Shown: piece by piece, positions 50,953 to 58,743 of the stretch
Layout of the letters: each line of letters opens with the position of its first letter
How positions within the stretch are numbered: the stretch's first letter is position 1
Source of the DNA: JAPULR01 sp963665075
GTDB taxonomy: Bacteria > Chloroflexota > Dehalococcoidia > Lucifugimonadales > GCA-2712585
Assembly (NCBI GenBank): GCA_963665075.1
Contig: OY762063.1
Span: forward strand, 992,001-1,056,000
Direction of reading: 5' to 3'
DNA: 64,000 bases
Position numbers and translations under genes: made by a program
Notes under the pieces: generated by a model
The model's input: the letters and a program-made list of their open reading frames with translations, nothing else
What the model was told of the DNA's origin: nothing
Databases searched by the model: none

Positions 50953-51866
50953 TAGAAATCCGACAGTCCATGAGTACAGTCATGGACATGCTGAACACAA
51001 CGAAAATCACAATGGCATGGGAACTGCATGAGCAGGGAGTCCCGAAGGCCCAGATAGCCCGGCGGTTAGACAAACACCGGGAGACCATCCACCTGTGGAT
51101 AAAGGGAGTGGAACGGGAGGGATTGATGTCCTTTCTGGACGGCTAGTGAGAACGCGAAGAAGGGGCCACGACCGAAACGGCGCATATCGCCGATGGTGAA
51201 GCGCTGGGTGTGGGACATCCGGGAAAGGGAGTCCGGCTGCTGCGGACAGAAGATAGCCTACTTCCTGGAGTTGGAGCGGGGGGTGAGGGTGTCCGTGGCG
51301 AAGATCTACGAGATATTGAGGGAGAAGTACGTCATCCGCTCCAAGTGGAAGAAGAACCAGCCCCGTGGTCCGGTGCCCAAGGCCACAGGCCCTCGCCAGG
51401 TGGTTCAGATGGACACGGTGATGTTCGGGGGGCTGTTCGCCTTCACCGGCATCGACATCCACACCAGGGAAGCGGACATCCTGCTGGCTCCCGCCCTTAC
51501 CGCCTCCTACGGCTGCGCCTTCCTGGAACAGGCCATGAACAGGCGCTTCGGCGGCCGGGTGGAACTGATTCAGACGGACGGCGGCTCGGAGTTCAAAGGG
51601 GCCTTCGCAGAACGGGTTCATACCTACTGCCTGAGACACCGGATTGCCCGACCCTACAAGAAGAACGAGCAAGCCTTCATCGAGAGCTTCAACCGGACGG
51701 TGCGCAAAGAGTGCCTAGGCTGGAACCGCTATACCCTCAAGGACCTTCCTCACTGCCAGAGACTGGCGGAGCAGTTCCTGGATCGCTATCATTACCACCG
51801 ACCCCACCTGGCCCTCGGGCTACGCCCCCCACTCGTGAAAGGAGCTTAGCGACTGTCGGATTTCTA
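50953..51866 (+). mobile_element. IS element with 16-bp perfect terminal inverted repeats (IS481/IS3-like)
   Basis: A 914-base element bounded by TAGAAATCCGACAGTC (50953-50968) and its exact reverse complement (51851-51866). It contains a single transposase gene with an N-terminal helix-turn-helix and an rve/DDE integrase core. No target duplication can be seen: the flanks TTCAGA and CGAATA differ. It sits about 115 bases upstream of rpsB, in divergent orientation, so it may influence that promoter. Confidence 0.88.
50970..51849 (+). pseudogene. IS481/IS3-like transposase, frame disrupted by one extra base
   Basis: The first frame gives MDMLNTTKITMAWELHEQG, a HTH region (AQIARRLDKHRETIHLWI), and stops at TAG 51144-51146 after FLDG. 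The next frame continues as ENAKKGPRPKRRISPMVKRW and runs to TAG 51847 with the DDE residues in QMDTVMFGG, IQTDGGSEFKG and NRTVRKECLGW. Removing one G at about 51146 would restore GGC-TAT-GAG (G-Y-E) and join both halves. Either an inactivating insertion or a programmed shift; no obvious slippery run is present, so decay is favoured. Confidence 0.82.
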
Positions 51867-52140
51867 CGAATAATATCGCGGAGCATTGACAATATCAGAG
51901 AACAGCGATAGAGTCCATGTTACCATGTTACCATAGCATGTTGCGATCATGGATGCACTGAATTTCATCTGGGAAATATCGGCTAAGTTAGTGTGAATCC
52001 AGGCATATTCTCGCAGCGTGCTCAAGACAGATGTTTGGCCGAGGTGCCGGCAAATTTAGAGGGAAAGAGATCGGCCAAAGAAAGCCGTAGATCCCCTGGA
52101 GAGGTCAGCAATCTATGCCGCCATCCAATGTGAAAGAAGA
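51867..52140. other. Spacer after the IS, nothing recognised
   Basis: About 270 bases without a supported gene. There is a small direct repeat CCATGTTA-CCATGTTA (51917-51932) followed by GCATGTTGC. No tRNA, hairpin repeat or plausible reading frame is seen. Confidence 0.6.
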
Positions 52141-52893
52141 ATGGCCGCCAGCAACATAGACGAGGTCATTGAACAGCTAGATCACATTATCGATGTTTGT
52201 AAACGTGAGAGGAGTCGGCTCGGATTTTTCCCTGCTTTGTACCGCCAGGTCACTATAGCGGTCAAGCAAGGCATTGCCTCGGGGCGATTTGAGGACGGCC
52301 CTCGTATCGAGCTGTTCGATGTGATATTCGCCAACCGCTACTTGGAGGCCTATGAGCGCTTTCGTCGCGGAGAACACCCTGGCGAAAGCTGGCTGATCGC
52401 CTTTCGGACCACGAGACACTGGCGACCTCTGGTTCTCCAGCATCTGCTGCTGGGAATGAATGCCCATATCAACCTAGACCTCGGAATCGCCGCTGCCCAT
52501 ACTTGTCCCGGCGACAAGCTCGATGGCCTCAAACACGACTTCGACGAAGTCAACGGGGTTCTCTCCGAGCTTGTAGATGAGGTACAACACGGAATCGGGC
52601 TGGTCTCACCCTGGTTAGGACTGGCCGACCGAATCGGCAACAGGGCTGACGAAGCCATTATCAACTTCAGCATGAAAAACGCACGAGACTCCGCGTGGGA
52701 TTTGGCCCAGAAACTGGCTCCCTTAGGTCGCGACGAACAGTTGCTGGAGATTGCTCGCAGAGATCAGGTCACAGCGGGTCTCGCACGCGTCGTCCGCACC
52801 CCCGGCATACTCGGTAGCCTTTTTGCGCTTGTGATACGCTTCCGAGAGAGCAGCAATGTTCGAAGGGTGATAGATGTATTGATTCCCTCGTAA
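52141..52893 (+). CDS. DUF5995 family protein
   Basis: A 250-residue helical protein. It matches DUF5995 as I know it: FPALYRQVTIAVKQGIASG in the N-terminal third, RYLEAYERFRRGEHPGESW, then the characteristic LQHLLLGMNAHINLDLGIAA with several His/Asn residues that could bind metal. No signal peptide. The family is found next to diverse metabolic genes and has no established function. It lies inside the IS-rich scar, between the IS481-like element and a pseudogene, and its codon use differs slightly (more C-ending) from the region's G-rich bias, consistent with acquisition. Confidence 0.83.
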   Translation: MAASNIDEVIEQLDHIIDVCKRERSRLGFFPALYRQVTIAVKQGIASGRFEDGPRIELFDVIFANRYLEAYERFRRGEHPGESWLIAFRTTRHWRPLVLQHLLLGMNAHINLDLGIAAAHTCPGDKLDGLKHDFDEVNGVLSELVDEVQHGIGLVSPWLGLADRIGNRADEAIINFSMKNARDSAWDLAQKLAPLGRDEQLLEIARRDQVTAGLARVVRTPGILGSLFALVIRFRESSNVRRVIDVLIPS

Positions 52894-53119
52894 AAAGGGC
52901 CTTCCGGGTTGGGGCTGCGACGTGAGGGCGGTTAGCTGTGAGGGATTTGGTTGTTCCGGTCCTAGAGGGTAATATTTCCCTAATACATAGGGGATTGGGG
53001 CGTGGCCTTCTTACCGCCCCCGTGTCAGTCCGGCGCGTGCGGGGTTATGTGATTGCCGGTGACCGCCCCGGAGCGGTAAAATATCACTTGTGGAAGTGTG
53101 CTTTGAAACGGGGGTGCAA

Positions 53120-53410
53120 ATGAGCAAAACAGGGACACCAGCCCGCCAACGCAAGCCCCGCGAGGAGGCGGTTCGCCTGGGCAAGGAGATATACTAACGG
53201 GACATCCTGCCCCAGGTCGAAGCCGATCATTTCGGTGAATACGTCGCCATCGACGTTGACAGCGGGAATTGGGTGGGCCCCGACAGAGAGATTGCTGCAG
53301 CGGAGCGTTTGCGCGCGATGTGCCCTGGCGCCGTCAACGTCTTGATGGAGCGGGTCGGCTACCGGGCGCTGCGCAGCTTCCGAGCGGGTTCCATGCGGAG
53401 ACCCGGGTGA
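53120..53410 (+). pseudogene. Decayed copy of the 7284-7613 gene (in-frame TAA)
   Basis: From ATG 53120 the frame reads MSKTGTPARQRKPREEAVRL-GKEIY, meets TAA (53195-53197), and continues RDILPQVEADHFGEYVAIDV-DSGNW to VGYRALRSFRAGSMRRPG and TGA 53408. Aligned with 7284-7613, LGREIYERDI there equals LGKEIY-stop-RDI here, so a Glu codon became TAA. The four-base overlap with a following start (GTGA, 53407-53410) is retained, as in the intact pair. The downstream protease gene is cut off by an IS four codons in. Confidence 0.85.
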
Positions 53411-53417
53411 TCCAAGT

Positions 53418-54296
53418 CTAAGAAAGCGTCTAAAAACTGCTCCAGGGAGTAGTAGGAGAGGGGATAAGGGAGGGGGTAAAGTAGTGTTCCATGAGCAGAG
53501 AGAGATACCCAAGCGACCTGACGGACAAAGAATGGCAACTGCTGGAACCGTTGCTGCCTGCCCCCAAAGCGGGAGGCCGGCCGATCAAGTATCCGCGCAG
53601 GGAGGTGATGAACGGCATCCGCTACGTGCTGCGCACCGGGTGCGCATGGCGGATGCTCCCTCACGACCTGCCCCCGTGGCGCATCACGTTCCACTACTTC
53701 CGCACCTGGCGTAGAGATGGGACCCTGGAGCGCATGCACGGAGCGCTGAGGGCACGTTTACGGATGGTTGAGGGACGGTCCGTCAGTCCCAGCGGGGCGA
53801 TCATAGACAGTCAATCGGTGAAGACCACGGAAAAAGGGGGCCTCGTGGCTATGACGCTGGTAAGAAAGTCTGTGAAAGAAAGCGACACATCGTAGTGGAC
53901 ACTGCGGGATTGCTGTTGACGGTAGTGGCGCATTCGGCCAATGTTCAGGATAGAGACGGGGCCAAGTTGGCGTTGACGGGTTTGTTAGGCCGATTCCCCA
54001 GGTTGAAGCGGATCCGGGCCGATGGAGCTTATGCGGGCAAGCTGGTGGAGTGGACGCGAAAGATATGTGGATGGGACTTGGAACCGGTGCGGCGTCCTTC
54101 CGGTCAACGCGCCTTCCAGATACTTCCACGCCGCTGGATTGTAGAGCGCGCCTTTGCCTGGCTGGGCCGATATCGCCGCCTCAGCAAGGACTATGAGGAG
54201 TTGCCTCAGACTACAGAAGCGTGGGGCTACGCCGCCATGACCGGCTTGATGCTACGACGCTTAGCTCAATCCAATGCTTTTTAGACACCCTCTTAG
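53418..54296 (+). mobile_element. IS5-family (IS427-like) insertion sequence
   Basis: A roughly 879-base element. The ends are 19-base imperfect inverted repeats, CTAAGAAAGCGTCTAAAAA (53418-53436) and TTTTTAGACACCCTCTTAG (54278-54296), with three mismatches. The true boundary may be inside the outer CTAA/TTAG, giving a TA or TNA duplication. It encodes a two-frame DDE transposase. It interrupts the would-be protease gene beside 53120-53410 on the left and a nuclease gene remnant on the right. As the two flanks belong to different genes, the insertion was followed by rearrangement or deletion. Confidence 0.87.
53491..54284 (+). CDS. IS5-family transposase, two frames joined by -1 frameshift
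   Basis: Frame 1 (from ATG 53491) gives SDLTDKEWQLLEPLLPAPK, YVLRTGCAWRMLPHDLPPW and IIDSQSVKTTEK, then drifts to a stop at 53893. Frame 2 continues as GPRGYDAGKKVCERKRHIVV, then the second Asp in RIRADGAYAG and WIVERAFAWLGRYRRLSKDY with the catalytic Glu. The join is at GGAAAAAGGGGGCC (53829-53842), an A/G run on which a -1 slip restores the family sequence. IS427-group elements commonly use programmed -1 shifting, so this transposase may still be functional. Confidence 0.83.
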
Positions 54297-54625
54297 TACG
54301 CAACAATCACGGTAAAACCACCATTGTGGACCTTAAGTCCAGTCTTAAATCTCAGCCCCAGGAAGTTTCCAATATCCAGTTGTTCGCCTATGCGCTTGGC
54401 TACAAGGAACTCACCGGTACTGGCCCAGACTTCGTTGAACTATATCACATTAGGGAAGGAGGAAGGGAGCGGATACCTGTGGCAAGCGATAGGCTCCGTG
54501 ATATGAGGCAAAAGATACAAAATGCGGCTACAAGAGTCCGTGATAGACGTTTGGAACCTGAGCCTTCCGAGGGTAAGTGTAAGCGGTGCGACTTTTCTTC
54601 ACTGTGTAGCGCGAGTGTGGTCTAA
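54297..54625 (+). pseudogene. 3' remnant of a PD-(D/E)XK nuclease (RecB/Cas4-like) gene
   Basis: The frame entering from the IS right end gives NNHGKTTIVDLKSSLKS, QLFAYALGYKELTGTGPDF, and finally EGKCKRCDFSSLCS. IVDLKSS is the D-x-K core motif of RecB-like nucleases, QLFAYALGY is the following helix, and the C-x2-C-x5-C ending resembles the Fe-S cysteines of AddB/Cas4-type nucleases. Only about 110 residues survive; the helicase or upstream nuclease part is missing, removed at the IS junction. A functional product is unlikely. Confidence 0.72.
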
Positions 54626-54756
54626 AGATCTCTATGCCGTGGCGGATGTTGATAGAGTGGATTAGGTTCATTTCGGGACCGTCTCGTCGGTAGCCCGTTG
54701 GGTGGGTGGGGTGGTATACTTGGGGGGTTGGTTGAGCGCTATTTTGGGGAGGGTTC

Positions 54757-55956
54757 ATGGCTGATTACACTTTTGATTTTTCGGACCGCATTGCCAGGGG
54801 GATTCCGCCCGCGCCGAAGGCCGCGCCGGGCGGCGGTCGGGTGGAGTTCGATTTCACGACGGCGTTTCCGGACCCGGACTCGTTTCCCGCCGACGGGCTG
54901 CTGGAGGCGTTGGGGCGAGCCCTGAAGGACGAGGGCAAAGACCTGGTCTACTATCCGCACATCCAGGGTCACCCGGCCATGCGGGAGTTCATCGCCGCCA
55001 AGCTGGAGCGGGAGCGGGGGATGAACGTGTCCGCCGACCAGATTCTGCTCACCACCGGCTCCGGCCAGGCCGTGGCGCGGTACGTGGAACTGCTGACGGA
55101 CCCGGGGGACATCATCCTCACGGAGAAGTTCAGCTACTCCGGCACGATGGGCATAATGCGTCGTCACGGGGCGCGTCTGATAGGCGTGGACATCGACGAG
55201 GAGGGGATCATCCCCAGCGCGCTGGACGAGGTTCTCACCAGTCTTCGGGACAGAGGCCAGCGGGCGAAGTTCCTGTACACCATTCCTACCTTCCAGAATC
55301 CCACCGGCACGGACATGAGCCTGGGACGTCGGCAGGACGTGCTGGACGTAGCGCAGCGTCATCGTCTGCCAATCTTCGAGGACGATTGCTACGCCGACCT
55401 GCGGTTCGCGGGGGAGAACGCTCCCTCCATCCAGTCGCTGGACCAGGAAGGATCGGTGCTCTACTGCGGGTCATTCTCCAAGATTGTCGCGCCCGGCATG
55501 AGGCTGGGGTACATGGCCGCGCCGCCGTCGGTGATAGACGCGGTGAAGGCCATCCACCTGGGGGCGACGCCGAGCCAGTTTTCGGCGTTGGCGACGATGT
55601 ATTACCTGCAAGACCACCTGGACGAGCACGTGCAGGAGTTGCGGGAGATTTTCCGCTCCAAGAAGGACACCGCCGTGGCCGCCGTGGGCGAATACTTCGG
55701 GTCGAGGGCGGAGTGCAGCGACCCGGACGGGGGGTTGTATCTGTGGTTGAAGCTGCCGAAGGGCGCGAACACCGCCGCGGTTCTGGCGAAGGCGAGGGAG
55801 CGGGGGATCAGCTACGGGCCGGGCACGAATTTCTCGCCCGGTCAGGATGCGTACAACTACTTGCGGTTGTGCTACGGACATCTGACCCACGAGACCATCC
55901 GGCAGGGAGTCGCGAACCTGGCCGCCTTCCTTGAGGAGGAGGGGTTGCTGGAGTGA
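54757..55956 (+). CDS. PLP-dependent aminotransferase (class I/II, MocR/LysN-like)
   Basis: A 399-residue fold-type I aminotransferase. Conserved points are YYPHIQGHPAMREFIAAKL, TTGSGQAVARY, PTFQNPTGTDMS, EDDCYADLRF (PLP-pyridine Asp region) and the PLP-lysine segment YCGSFSKIVAPGMRLGYM. The Arg that binds the substrate carboxylate is in YLRLCYGHLT. No GntR DNA-binding domain is attached, so it is an enzyme like 2-aminoadipate or aromatic aminotransferase. GGGAGGG precedes ATG 54757. Its stop is 36 bases before the selenoprotein start, so these two may be co-transcribed. Confidence 0.93.
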   Translation: MADYTFDFSDRIARGIPPAPKAAPGGGRVEFDFTTAFPDPDSFPADGLLEALGRALKDEGKDLVYYPHIQGHPAMREFIAAKLERERGMNVSADQILLTTGSGQAVARYVELLTDPGDIILTEKFSYSGTMGIMRRHGARLIGVDIDEEGIIPSALDEVLTSLRDRGQRAKFLYTIPTFQNPTGTDMSLGRRQDVLDVAQRHRLPIFEDDCYADLRFAGENAPSIQSLDQEGSVLYCGSFSKIVAPGMRLGYMAAPPSVIDAVKAIHLGATPSQFSALATMYYLQDHLDEHVQELREIFRSKKDTAVAAVGEYFGSRAECSDPDGGLYLWLKLPKGANTAAVLAKARERGISYGPGTNFSPGQDAYNYLRLCYGHLTHETIRQGVANLAAFLEEEGLLE

Positions 55957-55992
55957 AGACGCGTCCGTCGGTGCGCCGTATACGGGTTTGAG

Positions 55993-56943
55993 ATGAGCGT
56001 TTCCTCCCGAAGTTTTGCCGCGCTGTCGTTAGCGGCAGTTCTGGCGTTGCTGGCGGTTTTTGCCGTCGGCTGCGGGTCTGACGCGGGAGATTCTGAGCCG
56101 ACGGCGGACGCTGAACCCGTCGTCACGCCCACGCCATCAACCCCGACGGTTACAGCAACAGAGGCTATCGCCGCTTCGACGGCGGCGCCTTCCACGCCGG
56201 AAGCAACGTCCGCGCCATCTACGCCAACGCAGGATGCGTCAACGGCGACTCCTACACAGACGACGCCCACCACGCCCGCGCCATCAACCCCGTCGCCGAC
56301 GGCGGTCGCTACGTCTGCGTCGGAAACGGCTACTCCCGCGCCTCCCGTTCCTTCGCCGACGGTCGCGCCTGCCACGGCCACGCCGACGGAAGCCGCGAGA
56401 ACGCCCGACGCTACGTTGGAAACGGTGACGCCTGAACCCGGCCCGTCGCCGACGCCTGAACCGACTCCTGAGCCTACGCCCGCTCCCACGCCGGAACCAA
56501 CGCCGACGCAAGTGGCCGTTGAGGTGGGGCACCAGGTGGGGCAACAGGGGCCGGACTTCTCGTTGGCGGCGGTGGATGGGGAAGTGGTTACGCTGTCCGC
56601 GTTGCGGGGCAGTCCGGTGGTGCTGTACTACTTCGCGACGTGGTGACCCACGTGTCGCTCCGAGTTTCGGAGCCTGAAGGACGTGTACCCCGACTACGAG
56701 GGTCGGGTGCACTTCGTCGCGATTGACATTGACGGGGGCGAGAGCGCGGCGCAAATTCGCTCGTTCGCGGAATCGAACGGATACACGTGGCCGATGATAC
56801 CCGCCGATGGGGACGTGCTGAACGTATACCGGATAACGCGCCAGTCTGCCTACGTGGCGCTGGACTCGAACGGGGTTATTCTTTCCCGCGCGGGCTATGG
56901 CAGTTCCAAGAATTGGCGGGGGCTTTTCGATTCTCTCCTGTAG
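55993..56943 (+). CDS. TlpA-like redoxin lipoprotein with predicted selenocysteine (UGA at 56644)
   Basis: Read through one TGA, this encodes 316 residues. A signal ending in the lipobox FAVGC (Cys about 31) is followed by a Thr/Pro/Ala-rich tether to about residue 175 and a thioredoxin-fold domain: GPDFSLAAVDGEVVTLSALR, VVLYYFATW, the TGA codon, PTCRSEFRSLKD, then VHFVAIDIDGGESAAQIRSF and YVALDSNGVILSRAGYG. The TGA (56644-56646, codon 218) falls exactly on the first Cys of W-C-x-x-C, giving W-U-P-T-C with the resolving Cys at 221. Frame is the same before and after, with no other stop until TAG 56941. selA is in the window. It likely acts as a surface thiol/selenol oxidoreductase. A simple nonsense mutation is the alternative, but its position and the hairpin downstream argue against it. 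Confidence 0.85.
56647..56685 (+). promoter_or_regulatory. Predicted bacterial SECIS hairpin immediately 3' of the UGA
   Basis: Directly after TGA 56644-56646, an outer stem CACGT (56649-56653) pairs with ACGTG (56681-56685). An inner perfect stem GCTCCG (56657-56662) pairs with CGGAGC (56668-56673) around the five-base loop AGTTT. The loop starts 17 bases after the TGA and has G at its second position. That fits the known bacterial rule (small apical loop about 16-37 bases from the UGA, with a G in the first two loop positions). SelB would bind here to insert selenocysteine. Confidence 0.72.
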
Positions 56944-57190
56944 GTAGAGGATGCGGTTAAGACCGCAGTTAGGGTTGGCGGAGACACCCCCATCAAGTAG
57001 ACCTTTGCGTAACTGCCGGATGGGACATTCGCCCCGCCCGAATCACCCCCATCTCAATCTTCCCCCGTCAAGGGGGAAGAGGCTAATCGAAGCCCCTGGG
57101 GGGGGTTGTGCAAAGGTCTCCGTCAAGGGGAAAGAGGTTAATTGCGGCTCTTGCGAGGGTTATGCAAGGGTCTCCATCTAGGGAGGAGGG
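56944..57190. repeat. Spacer with 'TCTCAATCTTCCCCCGTCAA' repeats
   Basis: Holds a copy of a composite repeat (56994-57078: ACCTTTGCGTAACTGCC ... CACCCCCATCTCAATCTTCC followed by a CCCCGTCAAGGGGG hairpin). Two shorter versions GCAAAGGTCTCCGTCAAGGG (57111) and GCAAGGGTCTCCATCTAGGG (57162) follow. The related composite appears twice at 63.4-63.8 kb. No gene; the MFS ribosome site GGAGGAGGG lies at the end. Confidence 0.78.
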
Positions 57191-58468
57191 ATGAGAACGA
57201 GCGGAGGCGCAAGCACACTGGCCGCTAATCTTCCAACCAATCCAGTGACCAATCAGGAATCGCCCGACCGGTGGCGCGCCCTCGCGTTGATGTCGTTGGC
57301 GACGCTGTTGAGTCTGAGCGTGTGGTTCAGCGCCAACGCCATCGGCCCCGCATTGGAGGCGGAGCGCGGGTATTCGCAGGACGATTTGGCGTGGCTGACG
57401 ATGGCGGTGCAGCTGGGGTTCGTGGCGGGGACGCTGATAATCGCGCTGACGAATCTGGCGGACCTGGTCAACACCCGGACGCTGTTCGCCGTCTGCTCAG
57501 TTCTGGCGGGTGTGGTGAACGTGGCGCTGGTTTTTCTGCCCGGAGACTTCGCATACGCGATGACGCTGCGGGTTCTGGCGGGGGCGTTTCTGGGCGGGGT
57601 GTATCCGCCGGGGATGAAGATAATCGCGGGGTGGTTCCGGTCGGGTCGGGGGCTTGCCATCGGCGCGATGGTGGGGGCGCTGACGGTGGGGTCGGGGTCG
57701 CCGCATCTGGTGAGCGCGATATTCACGGCCCAGTGGGAGGCGACGCTGTTCGTGAGCTCGGCGCTGGCGATTGTATCCGGAGGGGTGGTCTACTTTCTGG
57801 TTACGGACGGGCCTTTCGACGTGCCGGCGGCGAGGTTCAACCCGCGGTTTGTGGTGCACGTGGTCAAGAATCGGGCGTCGAGGTTGGTGCTGCTCGGCTA
57901 CCTGGGGCACATGTGGGAGTTGTACGCAATGTGGGCGTGGATTCCGACGTATCTGCTGGCGGTGTTGGGGTCGCGGAGTCTGGCGGGGGATTCGCTGGGG
58001 CTGGCGGGGCTGATTGCGTTTCTGGTGTTCGTGGCGGGCGGCGTCGGGAGTTTCGCGGCGGGGTGGTTCGCGGAGAGGTGGGGTCGGTGTCTGGTGACGA
58101 GCGCGGCGATGCTGGGGAGCGGGGGGATTGCGTTGTTCATCGGCTTCGTCGGCGTGGATTGGGGGTGGTTGATTGTGGCGCTGGCGCTGTTGTGGGGGGC
58201 GTTCGTGATTGCGGATTCGGCGCAGTTCTCGACGGGGATGACGGAGCTATCGGAGGAGGCGTACCGGGGGACGGCGTTGACGTTTCAGACGGGGTTGGGG
58301 TTTCTGCTGACGATTGTGACGATACGGCTCGTGCCGCTTATTGAAGATGGCGCGGGTTGGGGGTGGGCGTTCGCGCTGCTGGCCATCGGGCCGGCGGTGG
58401 GAATCGCGGCGATGATGCGGTTGCGTGCGCTGCCGGAGTCGCGGGGGATGGCGATGGGTAGGAGGTGA
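57191..58468 (+). CDS. MFS transporter
   Basis: A 425-residue permease with about 12 hydrophobic helices, beginning after a 30-residue polar N-terminus. TLLSLSVWFSANAIGPALEA starts helix 1, and GAFLGGVYPPGMKIIAGWFR includes the conserved helix-4/5 region of MFS 'nitrate/nitrite-like' or sugar-phosphate relatives. Charged loop WFAERWGRCLV lies between helices 8 and 9. Substrate cannot be inferred. A strong GGAGGAGGG precedes ATG 57191. It is convergent with the HigA-like gene, five bases apart. Confidence 0.88.
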   Translation: MRTSGGASTLAANLPTNPVTNQESPDRWRALALMSLATLLSLSVWFSANAIGPALEAERGYSQDDLAWLTMAVQLGFVAGTLIIALTNLADLVNTRTLFAVCSVLAGVVNVALVFLPGDFAYAMTLRVLAGAFLGGVYPPGMKIIAGWFRSGRGLAIGAMVGALTVGSGSPHLVSAIFTAQWEATLFVSSALAIVSGGVVYFLVTDGPFDVPAARFNPRFVVHVVKNRASRLVLLGYLGHMWELYAMWAWIPTYLLAVLGSRSLAGDSLGLAGLIAFLVFVAGGVGSFAAGWFAERWGRCLVTSAAMLGSGGIALFIGFVGVDWGWLIVALALLWGAFVIADSAQFSTGMTELSEEAYRGTALTFQTGLGFLLTIVTIRLVPLIEDGAGWGWAFALLAIGPAVGIAAMMRLRALPESRGMAMGRR

Positions 58469-58473
58469 GGGGG

Positions 58474-58743
58474 TTACGAAGCGGGCTTCGCCACGGCCTC
58501 AAGGCGAGCGAGGGCTTCCTCGTATTTGGCTTGACGACGAAGCCAGAAGTCCGCGGTTGACCAGCCGATGCGCTCCAGGGCGTGGGCCACGGAAGGCGTT
58601 ATTTCACTATGTCCGTTGAGCAGTTTGGAAGCTGCGCCGGGAGTAATTCCGAGCTCCGCGGCGAAACGCCTCACGCCCCAGCCTTCGGCTTCGAGGCTGC
58701 GGCGGAGGGTGGCTGAAGGATGGGAAGGGTTCAGCAAGGTCAT
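58474..58743 (-). CDS. HigA-like XRE-family antitoxin coupled to prfB
   Basis: An 89-residue helix-turn-helix protein. LRRSLEAEGWGVRRFAAELG and ITPGAASKLLNGHSEITPSV form the HTH; the tail (HALERIGWSTADFWLRRQAK) matches the HigA antitoxin ending. No HigB-type toxin gene is adjacent, so it is solitary. ATG 58743 overlaps the prfB stop (58740-58742) as ATGA, so it appears to be translated with the release factor. It may regulate its own or other promoters; orphan antitoxin or acquired regulator cannot be separated. Confidence 0.8.
   Translation of the reverse strand: MTLLNPSHPSATLRRSLEAEGWGVRRFAAELGITPGAASKLLNGHSEITPSVAHALERIGWSTADFWLRRQAKYEEALARLEAVAKPAS

Noticed and set aside
51867..52140. 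tRNA gene or promoter array in the spacer after the IS
   Set aside because: No cloverleaf with a T-loop GGTTCRA-type core could be found; only short CCATGTTA duplications.
53195..53197. TAA in the 53120 copy as recoding
   Set aside because: TAA is not a known recoding codon for standard-code bacteria, and the intact copy has Glu at the site.
55872..56489. Gly/Val/Ser-rich minus-strand frame opposite the selenoprotein tether
   Set aside because: Antisense of the Thr/Pro/Ala-rich linker; low complexity and no support.
56644..56646. TGA in the redoxin as a simple nonsense mutation
   Set aside because: Not excluded, but the exact active-site Cys position, an intact downstream frame, the adjacent hairpin and selA in the window make Sec the better reading.
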